A stretch of 64,000 nucleotides of DNA from NCBI GenBank assembly GCA_021292165.1, contig CM037880.1, positions 181,061,085 through 181,125,084 of the forward strand. Reading direction: 5' to 3'. The DNA is from Shinisaurus crocodilurus (lineage: Eukaryota > Chordata > Lepidosauria > Squamata > Shinisauridae). Each line of letters begins with the position of its first letter. The stretch's first letter is position 1. Of the stretch, positions 1 through 11,093 are shown piece by piece. The position numbers and the translations under genes are program-made. The notes under the pieces were generated by a model. The model was not told the origin of the DNA, did not search any database, and was given only the letters and a program-made list of their open reading frames with translations.

Positions 1-760
1 AAGATGTCTGGTGTTTAAAATCGCACCATTCCTTGAGCTCTTCTTGGGACTTGAAAGGTAGTTTGTATGAAAGTAATGATTACAAGTTACAACCCTCTTT
101 CTTTAAAAAAAAGGGGGGGTGAGGGAGAGGGTGACTAACCTCTCTGACTCTTTGTCTGTTGTCTCTTTCACTTTGGGACCAGCAACCTCAGGTAACATGT
201 GACAGTTTATCATAAATACAGGAAACACAAGGGAGTTGTTATTATGTGAACTGCTTCGTTTCCTTGCCAGTGCCTTATTGTTCCTTACACAACACATTGT
301 GTTGCTGAAGAGTGACAGCTCAGAGACTTTGGCCTTAAATCACACTTCTGCTTAGAGACATATTGCTGGAACAGATTCTGGGAATATTCTGGCGCAGCAG
401 CTCGCTTGTTTTAAAAGTGAACTCAAGGGGGCTTCACCAGCACAGATGGAAAACATAGCTAAAGACTGTAAACCAATGAATGCATGTTTATTTGTTTATT
501 TGATTTATTTAAAATGATTTTGAGGCCACCTTTAGACTGCCTTCAAGGGTAGAACCCTCTTACCTGGGAACAAATGCTGCTGAAATTGGTCAAACTCACT
601 TCTTAGTAAACATGCATGGGATCAGGCGATAAGTATGTTTTTCAGTGTAGCTCGAAGTGTACCTATGGAGACCAGGATAATAACTTGGAAGGATGCAGAC
701 AGTCTTATGCTATGCCATTACAAGCACAATACCAGTCAGTGCAATCCACATCCATTGAAT
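1..760. other. No feature recognised
   Basis: I see no gene, RNA or clear repeat here. There is a short homopolymer cluster (A run then G run) near 106-119 and a T-rich patch near 485-515. Open frames are short and not protein-like. The stretch ends at the target duplication of the hAT-like element that starts at 761. Confidence 0.5.
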
Positions 761-1110
761 CAGGGTAGCCATGTGTTGTCTTTTATGGAGGACGGTCCTC
801 TGTTTGAAGGATTGTCCTGTCCAAGCCCAGTTTGAAGAGAAAGAACCATGAGAACTGCTGCCCATTCACACTTGTCGCCGGGGCAGCAGGCTGAGCAGGC
901 AGGCCCACAAGTAACCTGGTCAGAGTCTTCCGCACTAGGATGAAATGTGCCGTATTTCTATTTAAATAATAACAATAATAATGATGATGATGATTTCTAA
1001 ATTTGCATCTATACATATGAATTTGCATATGCCCAATTTTATGCAAATTGGTGTCCTCTTTTTTAATGATACATTTCCTCTGTTTTGGAGATTCGTAAGT
1101 GGCCACCCTA
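761..1110 (+). mobile_element. Non-autonomous hAT-like element, family F copy 1
   Basis: The element begins CAGGGTAGCC and ends GGCCACCCTA, which are imperfect inverted termini. It is flanked by cattgaat (753-760) and cattgagt (1111-1118), a 7/8 match that fits an 8-bp hAT target duplication. It has no coding capacity. Three relatives in the window (20903-21270, 39447-39824, 46404-46740) share internal text such as the 'tcctctgtttgaagg' and 'atttgcatctatac' blocks. The superfamily is inferred from duplication length and ends. Confidence 0.75.
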
Positions 1111-1514
1111 CATTGAGTTCAGCGGATCATTTGTCATTGACTGCACTGGGATGCGGATATATCAAAAGCTCAGGTTCCGATGCTCACCTGAGCCAGTTAT
1201 ATTTTTCTTGTGGTGGAGGAGGAGAAGGCGGAGTGTAAAGCGCCAGCAAATTCAAACCAGGGACCCAGGAAGCAGGGCCCCAAGCATCTTACTCCCTGAA
1301 CCACCAAGACAGCTTGCAGGCTGAGGACTTACTGGTCTGAGCAGCTCATCGACGTGGCCAGGCCAGGTGACCTATAGAATCAATGGAGTCTGGCTGGTTC
1401 TATGTTACTGTTGCTCCAGGCTTGGTTCTCCAGTATGAGCAACTCACTGCGCCAAGTCACAATGCAGACTTTCCCTCTCCCCTGAGCGAGTATTTGTTTG
1501 TTTATCACCTTTGT

Positions 1515-2137
1515 ACCCTAGAAGCATAGAGTTGGATGGGGCCATTTAGGCCATCTAGCCTGACCCCTGCTCATCACAGGAATCCAGTTTAAAGCATCCC
1601 TGACAGATTGATAGCTGTCCAGTCTCTGCCTGAATACCTCCAGTGAGGGAGAGCCCACCACCACCTCCCTAGGCAGTTGGTCCCATTGTCTGACTGCTCT
1701 GACTGTTAAGAAGTTGGTTTTTTTGGTGATGTTCAACTGAAATCTGCCTTCCTGTAACTTAAGCCCATTATTTTGTGTCCTACAGTCTTGGATGATAGCA
1801 AAGAGGTTGCGGTTCTGTGTGACAACCCTTTAGATCAGTGTTCTCCAACCTTGGGTCCCCAGATGTTTTTGGCCTACAACTCCCAGCATGTCCCAGCCAG
1901 CTACACTGGCTGGGGCATGCTGGGAGTTGTAGGCCAAAAACATCTGGGGACCCAAGGTTGGAGAACACTGCTTTAGATACTTGAAAAAAGCTATCATAAC
2001 CCCCCTCGGTCTTCTCTTCTGAAGGCTAAACATACCCAGTTCCTTCAATCTGACTTTACAGGAGTTTCCAGTTCTCTGATCATCTTTGTTGCTCTTCTCT
2101 GAACTCGTTCCAAATCATCTGAATCCTTCTTAAAATG
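1515..2137 (-). mobile_element. CR1-type LINE 3' fragment, interrupted by a palindromic element
   Basis: On the minus strand the frame at 1736-1518 reads like the C-terminus of a CR1 reverse-transcriptase ORF, with 'FLTVRAVRQWDQLPREVV' followed by a serine/leucine-rich tail. The plus-strand wording (gagttgga...ggccatctagcctgacccc) is a diverged CR1 3' end. The 135-bp palindrome at 1836-1970 is inserted in the body, so CR1 sequence resumes at 1979 and continues to about 2137. The copy is 5' truncated and inactive. Confidence 0.8.
1836..1970. mobile_element. Palindromic hAT-type MITE, family A copy 1
   Basis: This is an almost perfect 135-bp foldback. The termini are CAGTGTTCTCCAACC and its reverse complement, and the arms pair through to a small centre near 1900. 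It is flanked by an exact 8-bp duplication, ctttagat, at 1828-1835 and 1971-1978. It sits inside the CR1 fragment and is therefore younger than it. The near-identity of the arms suggests modest age. Confidence 0.9.
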
Positions 2138-2600
2138 TAGACATAAATGATATGTCCACAGCAGCTAATTACAGTAAAATCCATGACCATGTCTGGCCTC
2201 TGGGCCTTGGACCTTGGTCTACCTGTGCAAGATCTCGGTAAGATCTCAGTGTGTGTGAGGTGGGCTCTTCATGAAGATGCCCATCTGTGCAGAGGCTCAA
2301 GTGGCATGATTCTTCTCCTTAAAAAAAACAGTATGGGAAGCTTGCACAATTCATTCATCTGTGCACTGGGTGACACGCCTGTGTCACATGTTGCTTTATG
2401 AGCACAGGGAGATGCATATCCAGTCCGCTACCCCAAGGAAAAGGTTGGCTTCCAAACCTGGCCATATAGAGCCATGTTTACTTAATAGTGTGCAGGACGG
2501 AAGTCTAGGAAATAGGAAGAAAGGGAGGGAAGGCACCAGTGGAGAAACACGGGGGGGGGGGGATGTCTAGCTGCTTTATTTGGCCCAGCATATTTCAAAT
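2138..2600. other. No feature recognised
   Basis: No gene or assignable repeat was found. A G10 homopolymer lies at about 2552-2561. Confidence 0.4.
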
Positions 2601-2640
2601 AGGATCCTTCTTCAGGGGCATTGCTAGACTAAATAATCCT

Positions 2641-2700
2641 AGGGCACAAACCTATGCAGAAAAAAGTCCTACATGTCCCAGCATTCCCCAGCCAGCTGAT
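2641..2700. mobile_element. Fragment of the foldback family found whole at 53657-53769
   Basis: The text 'cctatgcagaaaaaagtcctaca' followed by 'cccagcattccccagccagc' matches one arm of the foldback at 53657-53769. Only about 60 bp remain and the other arm is missing. Confidence 0.55.
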
Positions 2701-2714
2701 GGCCACCTTCCATT

Positions 2715-3083
2715 TTGGAGATGCTCCTGGGGGCTGCATTCCAGTGGTGGGTGGGGCCAAAGGCTAAAGGGGCAGGCCCCCAAATACCAGCATATTTTCA
2801 GCTTAAAGCTCCTAGTGCCAGTAACTAAGCCAGTGTTCTCCAACCTTGGGTCCCCAGATGTTTTTGGCCTACAACTCCCAGCATGCCCCAACATCTGGGG
2901 ACCCAAGGTTGGAGAACACTGAACTAAGTCTTAGGAGAGATATCTCAACTGTGCAGAATGGGGCAAAAACTGCACAAAAGGCCAGAAAAGCACCAAAATG
3001 ATGGTTGGTTTGGGGGAAAGGGGCTGGGGCTGGACTGGAACCCCAGGTGGGCCAGATTCGATCACTGGGCTTGAGGTTCTGCA
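2715..3083 (+). mobile_element. Truncated hAT-like element, family G copy 1
   Basis: It shares the blocks 'ctgcattccagtggtgggtgg', 'agcttaaagctc' and 'cttgaggttctgcac' with the better-bounded copies at 19056-20105, 31103-31480 and 53402-53893. Both termini are eroded or lost. It is split by the palindromic MITE at 2831-2921. Confidence 0.7.
2831..2921. mobile_element. Palindromic MITE, family A copy 2 (short)
   Basis: The ends are the same as in the 1836-1970 copy, CAGTGTTCTCC and its complement. It is flanked by aactaagc (2823-2830) and aactaagt (2922-2929), a 7/8 match. It is 91 bp because most of the right arm's inner part is deleted. It is inserted in the family G hAT fragment. Confidence 0.88.
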
Positions 3084-3160
3084 CTCTTGGGTTAGCAATT
3101 ATGGGAGTTGTAGTCCAGAACATCTGGAAGGCGCCACGTTGCCTACCTCTGTTCCCATGC
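3084..3160. mobile_element. Single arm of a palindromic MITE (variant family B)
   Basis: The text 'atgggagttgtagtccagaa' then 'catctggaaggcgccacgttg' matches the right arm of the foldback elements at 49267-49388 and 54364-54535. No left arm is visible. Confidence 0.55.
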
Positions 3161-4320
3161 CATGGCGCCCTCACCTCAGGCAACCATGCATACTGGCCAT
3201 CAGCAGTTGTCCAGTGCTCCTTGCTGGTGTGAGATCGTTATTTCTTTCTTCACTTAGAATCTTGCTGAGATCAGCCACCTCCTTTTCATGGCTCTCACAC
3301 TCTAGAGCATCTTGATATAATAAGAAAGCTCATTGATATAATAAGAAAACACAGGGAGGCCAAGAGTTGGGTGTTATAAGGATCTTTTTAAACTCTGAAA
3401 TTCCACATTTTATTCAATAATTACCTTAAAAAGTCTTTTTCTTTTTACAACAGCTGTAATGGTTTTGCTATCTTGGCTAACCGCAGAATCTATATTCTGT
3501 AGCAAGAGAAAACCGTACAAAATTGTGTGTGGCTGTTAGTAGCTCAAGCGTCTGCCAATCTTATGCCATCTCCATTTTTCTTCTCAATGGAAATTCCCTC
3601 CTCGCTGACTCCATGCCAGAGTTCGGTTCCCTCTTTTTCAAAAGAGCTCATATTTCTCCAGGTTCAGTTTCTAATTGGCACTCTTCGGTTTATCACAGGC
3701 CATCTGTGGAAGTAACAGTTCGTGCTGGAGGAAAAAAAATGTGTGTTTTTTCTTTTGGCATGCATCAAAGTTATCAGCAAGGCATAACAGAGAAATTGAA
3801 AGAAGCAAGGAAGGCAGCACAGTTTCTGAAAAGGTAGCAGCAGCATGACTAAGTCAAAAGCGATTAGTTTAAACTTTCATGTCACTGCTGAGCTGAAATA
3901 ACAAATGTTTCCCATTTGGATCCACTTTCCTAGGACAGGAGGAGCAACCACAAAGTACAAGTGTCCAAACAAGTCAAACACTGTCATGCAGCACACTGGG
4001 GAGCAGTGCGCTTAGGCATCGCTTCTTCGTTTTCATGTCGCCCTCTTTTGAGCTGAGAAGGGATGATGGACTGTGAGATGAGGGGGAGTTTTCCACCTTG
4101 CGCTTGAACGGCCAGGAACACTTCTGCAAGTTTCTTCTGTGACCAAAATCATCATCCAGGAAACTTTAATTTGGTGAAAAAGGGCACACCCGGCCATTTT
4201 AGATGATAGAGTCTTGAGGAGGTAGAACAGAATGTGCCATTTCAGACTGCCGGGGGAGGATCCCATGAATGCTCCCCTTTGTAGACCCCCCTCCCTGCAA
4301 GTAGAAAACTAGCAATACTC
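3161..4320. other. No feature recognised
   Basis: There is a 15-bp near-tandem repeat (ttgatataataagaaa) at about 3311-3347. The open frames at 3523-3837 and 3527-3715 overlap in different frames and look like chance. I cannot tell whether conserved non-coding sequence is present. Confidence 0.4.
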
Positions 4321-4339
4321 CCAGGATGAACCTACCTGT

Positions 4340-4748
4340 ACACTACAGTCAACATCTGAAGCCAAGTGCCTCCTCCAAGGCAGGTTCAGAGGATGGCAAC
4401 AAGGGGAAGGGCCTTTTCGGTGGTGCCCCCGATTGTGGAATGCTCTCCCCACTGAGGTCTGCCTGGCACCAACACTGTCATCTTGTCGGTGCCAGGTTAA
4501 GACTTTCCTTTACTCCCAGGCATTTGACGACACATGGTGAGGCTTTTTAATGTTCGTTTTTTATTGGGTTCTGGTAGCTTTATTATTACTTGTTTTTAAC
4601 TGCTTCAAAATGTTTTAAATGTTTTTGTGTTAAAGGTTTTTATTTTATTTTAAAAAAAACCATGTTTTATCATGCTGTGAACCACCCAGAGAGCTTTGGC
4701 TATTGGGTTGGATAGAAATGTAATGTGATGAGTGAATAAATGAATAGA
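4340..4748 (+). mobile_element. L2-like LINE 3' end
   Basis: The text in order is a degenerate coding tail ('gggccttttcggtggtgccccc', 'gtggaatgctctcccc'), a T-rich untranslated region, and the block 'gtgaaccacccagagagctttgg' followed by 'tattgggttggatagaaat' and an aata-rich end. This is typical of L2-like LINE 3' ends in squamates. The reading frame is broken. Confidence 0.7.
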
Positions 4749-4779
4749 ACGAGAGGGCCAGGGCAGAACAATTCCAAGT

Positions 4780-5130
4780 GCTGTAAACAGCTTGGGGCCA
4801 GGCTACCTGCCAAATCACCTCCTCCCATATATACCTGCCTGGTCCTTAAGATCTTAATCAGAAACCTTCTCCAAGTTCCCTCGCATAATGAAGTAAGATA
4901 GGTGGCTAGTAAGAAGAGGGCCTTTTTGGTGGTAGCACCTCAGTTATGAAATGCTGTCCCTAGAAAGGCTTCCCTAGCACCTACCTTGTGATCTTCTCAG
5001 CACCAGGTGAAGAGATTTTCATTTTCCTAGGCCTTTTAGTTACATGATTTTAGTGCATTTTAGATCTTTGGAACTAATCATTTTGCCCCTTCCTGGTGTT
5101 TAGGCTGGTTTTATACAGATTTTTTGCAAT
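4780..5130 (+). mobile_element. Second L2-like LINE fragment
   Basis: It repeats the layout of the neighbour at 4340: 'agagggcctttttggtggtagcacc', 'atgaaatgctgtccct', 'cagcaccaggtgaagag', then T-rich sequence. It is more diverged and its 3' block is unclear. Confidence 0.6.
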
Positions 5131-5131
5131 C

Positions 5132-5191
5132 TTGTGCTGGTTCTGATGCTGATCTTGTGCTGGTTCTGATGCTGATCTTGTGCTGGTTTGA
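5132..5191. repeat. Short tandem repeat, about 24-bp unit
   Basis: The unit 'cttgtgctggttctgatgct' plus 'gat' occurs about 2.5 times in a row. Confidence 0.85.
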
Positions 5192-5725
5192 TGGTGGGTT
5201 TTGTAGATTTTATATAGAGTCAAGTTTCATAGTAGTCAAGGCCAGTCAGGTTTGGCACCTGAGGCGGAAAACCACAAGCACATCTCCCCCTCCCTGGCAG
5301 TAAAAGATCAACAATAAATTAAAGTACTAACAAGTTGCTGTTCTTTCCTGGCAGCCACCTCACTTTGGCAGCCTGGCCAAATGACCTGGCAGCCACGTCA
5401 CTTTGCCTAATGGTTGAGCTGGTCCTGCCGGGGTCCCCCTAAAATGTTTTCTCTTATGAAAGAAGACCTTCACATTCAGAAACAACAACAACAACAACAA
5501 AAACCATTTATCTGATGACTCTCAGACTGGGGATTACTGTCCTTAGGGTCCGATCAAAACTTCTCAAAACCTGATCAGCACATGCCTCTTCATTGAGTCT
5601 GGCATCTGCCATTATTCTGCAGAAAAACCAACAGATGAGCTCTAGAAACAATCATCACTCTCCTACCCAAGACCTTTTCAAACCCGTTCTACTGTAGCCA
5701 GCAGCTGATCTGAGTGTATAACAAT
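5192..5725. other. Degenerate repeat remnants
   Basis: Part of the stretch (about 5235-5440) has a 'tttggcacctgaggcgg' start and a 'tgcctaatggttgagctgg' end. This resembles the wording at the ends of the 1.4-kb elements further on, but I cannot bound it. A short (aac)n run lies at 5482-5502. Confidence 0.35.
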
Positions 5726-5937
5726 GCATTAGGATTGTCTAATCAAAACCTCTGGGTCCATATAATACATCCCCTCTGGTTCCCTCTGCATTTCTCCTGT
5801 ACGGTTTTCTCTGTCCTGACACCTACCAGGTTTGATGCTGCATATTTTGATTGATTCTGCTCCTCCATTTCTAAACTGAGGGCCAAACTGTGCATGACCT
5901 TCGTTGCACACTTCTGGCCTTGAGTTCAGAGTTGTTG

Positions 5938-5941
<4 letters not shown>

Positions 5942-6000
<59 letters not shown>
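5942..6000. repeat. Compound microsatellite (CT)n(AC)n
   Basis: About 18 CT units (5942-5977) run directly into about 11 AC units. Confidence 0.97.
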
Positions 6001-6001
<1 letters not shown>

Positions 6002-6117
6002 AATTGCCGGTGTGGGGCCCCTGATTTGGATTGGGACCCTAGTGTGGGGGATGCACGTTGGGGCAAAAAATCCCAACTTCACGCAAATGCTGATGGCATC
6101 TGAGCTAGCGGTGACTC

Positions 6118-6905
6118 ACTAAGAAAGATAATTTGGGGTTGTGGTGGACTGCTCGATGAAAATGTCATCCCAGTGTGTGGCTGCAGTGAAAAAGGCAAAC
6201 TCTATGTTAGGCACAATTAGGAAAGGAATTGAAAATAAAACTGCCAAGATCACACTGCCCTTATACAAATCTATGGTGCGAGCACACTTGGAATAGTGTA
6301 TACAGTTCTGATCACAGCACCTAAAAAGGATAATGTAGAGTTGGAAAAAAATGTAGAAAAGGGCAACTAAAATAATCAAGAGGCTGGAGCAACTCCCCTG
6401 TGAGGAAAGGTACAACATCTGGGACTGTTTCATTTAGAAAAGAGGCGAGTAAGGGGAAACATGATAGAAGTGTACAGAAAAAGTGGACAGGGAGACATTT
6501 TTCTCCCTCTCTCATAATACTAGAACCCAGGCTCATCCCATGAAGCTGATTGGTTAGAGATTGAGGACAGATAAAAGGAAGTACTTCTTCACACAGCAAA
6601 TAGTTAAACTATGGAATTCACTTCCACAAGATGTAGTGATGGCCGCCAATATGGATGGCTTAAAAGGGATTGGACAAATTCATGGAGTATAAAGCTATGA
6701 ATTGCTACTAGTCCTGATGGCTACAGGCTACCTCCAGTCAAAGGCAGTATGCCTATGCACACCAGTTGCTGGGAACATGGGGAGGAGGGTGCTGTTGCAC
6801 TCATGTCTTGCCTGTGGGTTTCCCATGAGCTGGTTAGCCACTGTGTGAACAGAATGCTGGACTAGATGGACCTTGGTGTGATCCAGCATGGCTCTTCTTA
6901 TGATA
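6118..6905 (+). mobile_element. CR1-type LINE 3' fragment (second subfamily)
   Basis: The plus-strand translation across several frames reads like the end of a CR1 reverse transcriptase: a 'VAAVKKANSMLGTIRKGI' segment, then 'LYKSMVRAHLE', then 'FFTQQIVKLWNSLPQDVV'. It ends in 'ctggactagatggacc' and 'ggctcttcttatg', a CR1-like 3' tail. Stops and frameshifts make it inactive. Relatives are at 12965-13482 and 62466-62960. Confidence 0.8.
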
Positions 6906-7880
6906 TGGGAGCTTTAATCCATTGTTCCCGTTGCAGTCCCAATCTAGATTGGTAGAGCCCCCGTGCCTCCAAACTGCATTCACAATAAAAAGATCCATTC
7001 ATTTCAATGGGACTTTTTTGGTAGTATAAATTGCAGGTGTACTCTCAATCCATACTGGGACCACAGTGAGGTTAACACTTTAAAGCCCCCCTACCCCCAA
7101 CACTAGGTTCCTTATCCGGATTGAAGCTGGCAATTTGTGTACTGGCAATTTGTGTGTGGTGGCGGGACCACCCTTTACTCATGGTCAGAATGATGCAGCT
7201 AAGGTAATATGCAGTTTGGCCAAGAATCTTCCTTGGATTTGTTTCATGTTTCCTGTTCTCTCCAGGATCTCAGAACTGCTTACTTGGGCAATCTCCCATC
7301 AAGGCAATGACCTGGCTGAATTCTTCCAGTGTAATAGCACTATGTGCCACCAGCATAGTATTCTCTGGATCCAATTCTGCCCATATTGCATGTCTAAGAC
7401 AAGAACATTGGCAGTTAAGTGTTGTTATGATTTTGCATCTTGTCCTGCCTACAAATCTGTTGCCCCATAGCAATGGTTGCCTTTGTGGTTTGATTCCCTG
7501 GAGGCCACTAATTCACTTCATAACAGTTGCCAACAAAGCATATATTTCTCCAAGGCATGTCCTGAATTCCTACCAGCTAGGGTTGCAGGTCCTCTTTACT
7601 AGCGTCTGTTACAGAGTCCTTAACCACACTCAACTCTGTATGAATTATGAATACATCAATTAGTCCCAAACCACTTAGTCACATTCTTGAGGTCCAGTTT
7701 TAAATCCCATCTTTTTAGCGTGCTTGATCTTGGAATTCCTCTTATCTTTCTCCACCAACAACTCAACGAGGCAGTGCTCAATTCCTGTTGCAGCTGACAT
7801 AGGTCTATAATTCATCTGTATTCCATGGACCTAGCTGCACATTTGCCAGTTAAATATTAATAGTTGTTACTGAACAAGCA
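6906..7880. other. No assignable feature
   Basis: A minus-strand frame at 7473-7270 looks weakly protein-like (67 residues), but I cannot place it in a family and the neighbouring sequence has many stops. An old retroelement fragment is possible. Confidence 0.3.
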
Positions 7881-7945
7881 ACCTGATCAGGGAGTTGGAC
7901 TCGATGGCCTAAATGGCCCCTTCCAAGTCTATCATTGCATCTTAT
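7880..7945 (+). mobile_element. CR1 or SINE 3' tail fragment
   Basis: The text 'gagttggactcgatggcct' then 'ccccttccaagtctat' is the common CR1-like 3' end, also carried by the 5S SINEs in this window. Only about 65 bp are present. Confidence 0.65.
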
Positions 7946-9340
7946 GTCCTGCTACACAGAGGCAGGGAAGAGCATAGGATCACCCTCAAGGTCTCCAGGG
8001 CAAACACATGCTCACCCCCTGTTCCAGTGGTGGAATTAGATGCAGACCTACGCCCAAAATGCACCAGCCAACAGTGGTAGTAATCCAGCACATAGCAAGG
8101 GAGAAGCTCATAGTGATGCAAGAACAGAAATTAAAGGCTTTGGGTAGCGCCATCACTGGCTCATTCTGTCCTGCCTTAAGGCCCATCTCAGCCTATGAAG
8201 TTCCACGCAAAGCACATTCTCCAAGCTGTTTGTGACAAGTGGTGCAGATGTGTCCTACTCTGTTCTATCTCACATAGGATAGATGTGGTACTTGGTGTGT
8301 AAGCCTCTGCTTGTGCCACAACAGCAACAGTTTGTGGTACGATCAGGCCACACATTCTTAATCAGGGAAGCCATACTACTTCCATACACTCCAAACACTG
8401 GTGTCCAAGGAAATGGAGCTTTATTCACCTAGTTTTCTATCATGGTAGTTTTTCTTACAGAAAGAAATGAAGATCAAGTGGAGAAAACATACAATTTTAC
8501 ATCACAACGTGAAAACAATCTCATCACTCTGGATCATAGTCACCAATAGGTGTTGTTCCTCTTCTGTATGTAACTTCAGATTCAATGCACTGTACTATTA
8601 AAGATGCTTGTGGGATGGATCTGGCCAGAAATGTTGACTTTGGGCAATAAGTATCCAATCCTGCCTGCCTGCACGTGGGGCCCACTGGGGCTTCCGTTCC
8701 ATGTGCGACCAGCCCTGCCAATTCCATTGTGCAAGTGGCCCCCACTGCTTGTGCAACAGTGATTTAGCACTTCTGGGTGCAAGCCCCAAAATGAGTGGAA
8801 ACACCCATTTCTGTAAGAGAACAGGTTGGCGGAGCTCCCTGTGCAAGCTCTGCCGATCTGCCCCCTTCAAGAAATGAGCTTTTCCGCTTGTTTGGGGTTG
8901 TACCTGATGTGGGCCATGCAACAGAATTGGTCATGCACGGCCAGTCACCATTGGATATGGCCCTATGTATTCAATTCATATGTAGCACATATCTTAATAC
9001 GTGTGGCTTTGGGAAACAAATATTATATCATTAACATTACGCACTTGTACTTCGCAAATAGGGAAACCTGACTTTGTAGGTGCCCCCTTTCCAAGGGACC
9101 ATATTCACAAGCTTCACAGCAGATTAGCTGACTGCAGGACCATTCTGAAGATTAAGAAGTGCAGAGCACATGCTTCACATAACCATCTCTGCCCATGATA
9201 GTGGCAGCAAACCATCACCACAAACAACTGCCATTTGATGAATGGGTCATGAACATGGGCTTGAAGCTGGTGAAGAATATGCAGTTTAATAGTTATTATG
9301 CACATGATTGTGTACATCCCTGACGTATCCCATTCTACAA
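7946..9340. other. No feature recognised
   Basis: No gene or clear repeat was found. Several overlapping open frames of 62-107 codons occur on both strands near 8520-9070, and none looks like a protein. Confidence 0.4.
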
Positions 9341-9349
9341 GGTGGGAAG

Positions 9350-9545
9350 GGGTCATAACTCAATGGTATAATACATGCTTAGCATGCTAAAATTCCCAGG
9401 TTCAATCCCTGGCACGTGGCACCTCCACTTAACTGATCTCAGGAAGTAAGGCTGGGAAAGTCCCTTAATCCTGGAGAGGTGCTGCCGGTACTGTGCTAGA
9501 TAGATCAATAGTCTGACTCAGTATGACAGACAGCGTCATATGTTT
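9350..9545 (+). mobile_element. tRNA-headed SINE (CR1-like tail)
   Basis: The head has a box-A-like 'taactcaatggtataata' and a box-B-like 'ggttcaatccct' about 45 bp apart, as in a tRNA gene. It then runs into a tail with 'ctgtgctagatagatcaat' and 'tctgactcagtatgac'. The minus-strand copy at 57187-57357 has the same tail. It is diverged, and the tRNA cloverleaf is not preserved. Confidence 0.7.
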
Positions 9546-9611
9546 ACATGCTTTGATTTTTCTTAAGCTGACTTCTGCCTTTGTAGAGGCAGCAGTGAAA
9601 TCCTTTCATGT

Positions 9612-9682
9612 TTACACAGAAGTAAGTCCCATTGTGTTCAGTGGGGCTTACTCCCAGTTAGGTGTGTATAGGATTGCAAACT
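9612..9682. mobile_element. Foldback repeat of the 'caatcctatgca' type
   Basis: Arms with 'agaagtaagtcccattg' and 'gcttactcccagttagg' face each other across 'ttcagtggg'. Relatives lie at 20350-20437, 27866-27960, 35106-35200 and 35513-35605. The target duplication is not clear. Confidence 0.6.
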
Positions 9683-9705
9683 AAAATACTTGCATATACT
9701 TTAAG

Positions 9706-10140
9706 CCTGGGGTCTCCAAGGGCACCAATATGCCTGCAGATACCCACCTCTCTTGGTGCCCAGCAGGCTCCCTGCCCCTCATGATTTTAATTTTATTGCT
9801 TAAGATTGTTTAACATTATTTTTTAACTAGCAGGCTGGCATGCTGCAAAGCAACGAGCTGCCCTCGAGCCCCTTTATTTGGGTTCAAAAAAGTGGTTTTG
9901 TGTTTTGGAGCTCAGATCCCACTTCTGCTTTGTACTTGTTCTTGGGCAAATTACTTTTCCTTTAGTCTTACAATTTGCCTTCTGGGAAATGGGTATTTTG
10001 TGATTGGCCGTTTCCACAATGACAGTACTTTTTAAATGGGTAAGCTCCCCCCCCCCCATGGTAGCCACTTGTCCAAGCACCCATGGCACTCTCTCAAAAT
10101 TCCAAGTGTGCCCACTGACCCAAAGAGGTTGGGGACCCCT
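9706..10140 (+). mobile_element. hAT-like element, family C copy 1
   Basis: It is flanked by an exact 8-bp duplication, actttaag, at 9698-9705 and 10141-10148. The termini are CCTGGGGTCTCCAAG and TTGGGGACCCCT, close to the hAT end CAGGGGTCCCCAA. It is 435 bp with no coding capacity. The opposite-strand relative at 24106-24560 shares the blocks 'gttttggagctcag' and 'gccttctgggaaatg'. Confidence 0.85.
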
Positions 10141-10148
10141 ACTTTAAG

Positions 10149-11090
10149 CCTAAATTGTAATTCTGGGCATTGAACACGTGAAGATAGTCAAGGATCTACA
10201 GCACTTTACAGTCCTGCAAATGGTGCCTCTGTCTGGATCTCATATGATTCCACCCACTGGAAATGGAAACATAATCCATTGAGTTAAGCTCATTAAAGGT
10301 GGCTGGATGCAGCAACACAACAGCTTGCATAATGGTAACACAGGAAAAACGAGGTGTTAAACTGGAAAAACTAATGCCTTAGCCATGCCATCTGGAAATA
10401 CATTGGGATGGACACTGATTTTGATTCAAGGGAAAGGAAATTGGAATGACATTGCTGTGCATTATCAGTTATCCCCCACCCACCACAGCTCAATAGATGT
10501 CACGAACAAATGCTGTAACAGTCTTACACATGTACAGGCTAAATCTGAAATCCAGCACAAATGCAACCCAAAAGTACATAGCATCCATTTCAAAAGAAGT
10601 AATGAAGGAGGTGGAGTGGAAGGGGGAAGCTTAAGAAAACTGTCCAAGTTAGGGAATTGTTTGAGCTGCTTGATTTAATAGCTCACAATGATTGAGCTGT
10701 AACAAAACTGCTTTATCCCTGAGACAACAGAAATCATGAAATGAACTCTGGAAACAAACCAAGGAGATTTTTGTGGGGAAACTCATGTGGTCCCACAGAG
10801 CTCAAGGACTTGTAGGAAATGTCTTTGAAATCAAAGTTTATGAATCACTAGTGCCTATAAAAATTGCCTGCAGATGTTCTAAAGTGCCCCTTTGGTTATG
10901 ATTGCCAAAAAGGTAAACCAAGGGTGGAATACAGTAGATGTAAAATGAAGACCTGCAAGAGTGATCAGTTTCGTGAAAGCAGTAGAGAAAAATGCTTCTA
11001 TTTCTTTTCTTCCCCCACTTCCTCACCCGCCAGTTCCTATTCTATATAATGAATATACAACATTATATGCTCCGTACAATTTACTACATA
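10149..11090. other. No feature recognised
   Basis: No gene or recognisable repeat was found. The open frames at 10385-10678 and 10465-10647 are antisense to one another and look like chance. Confidence 0.4.
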
Positions 11091-11093
11091 CTC

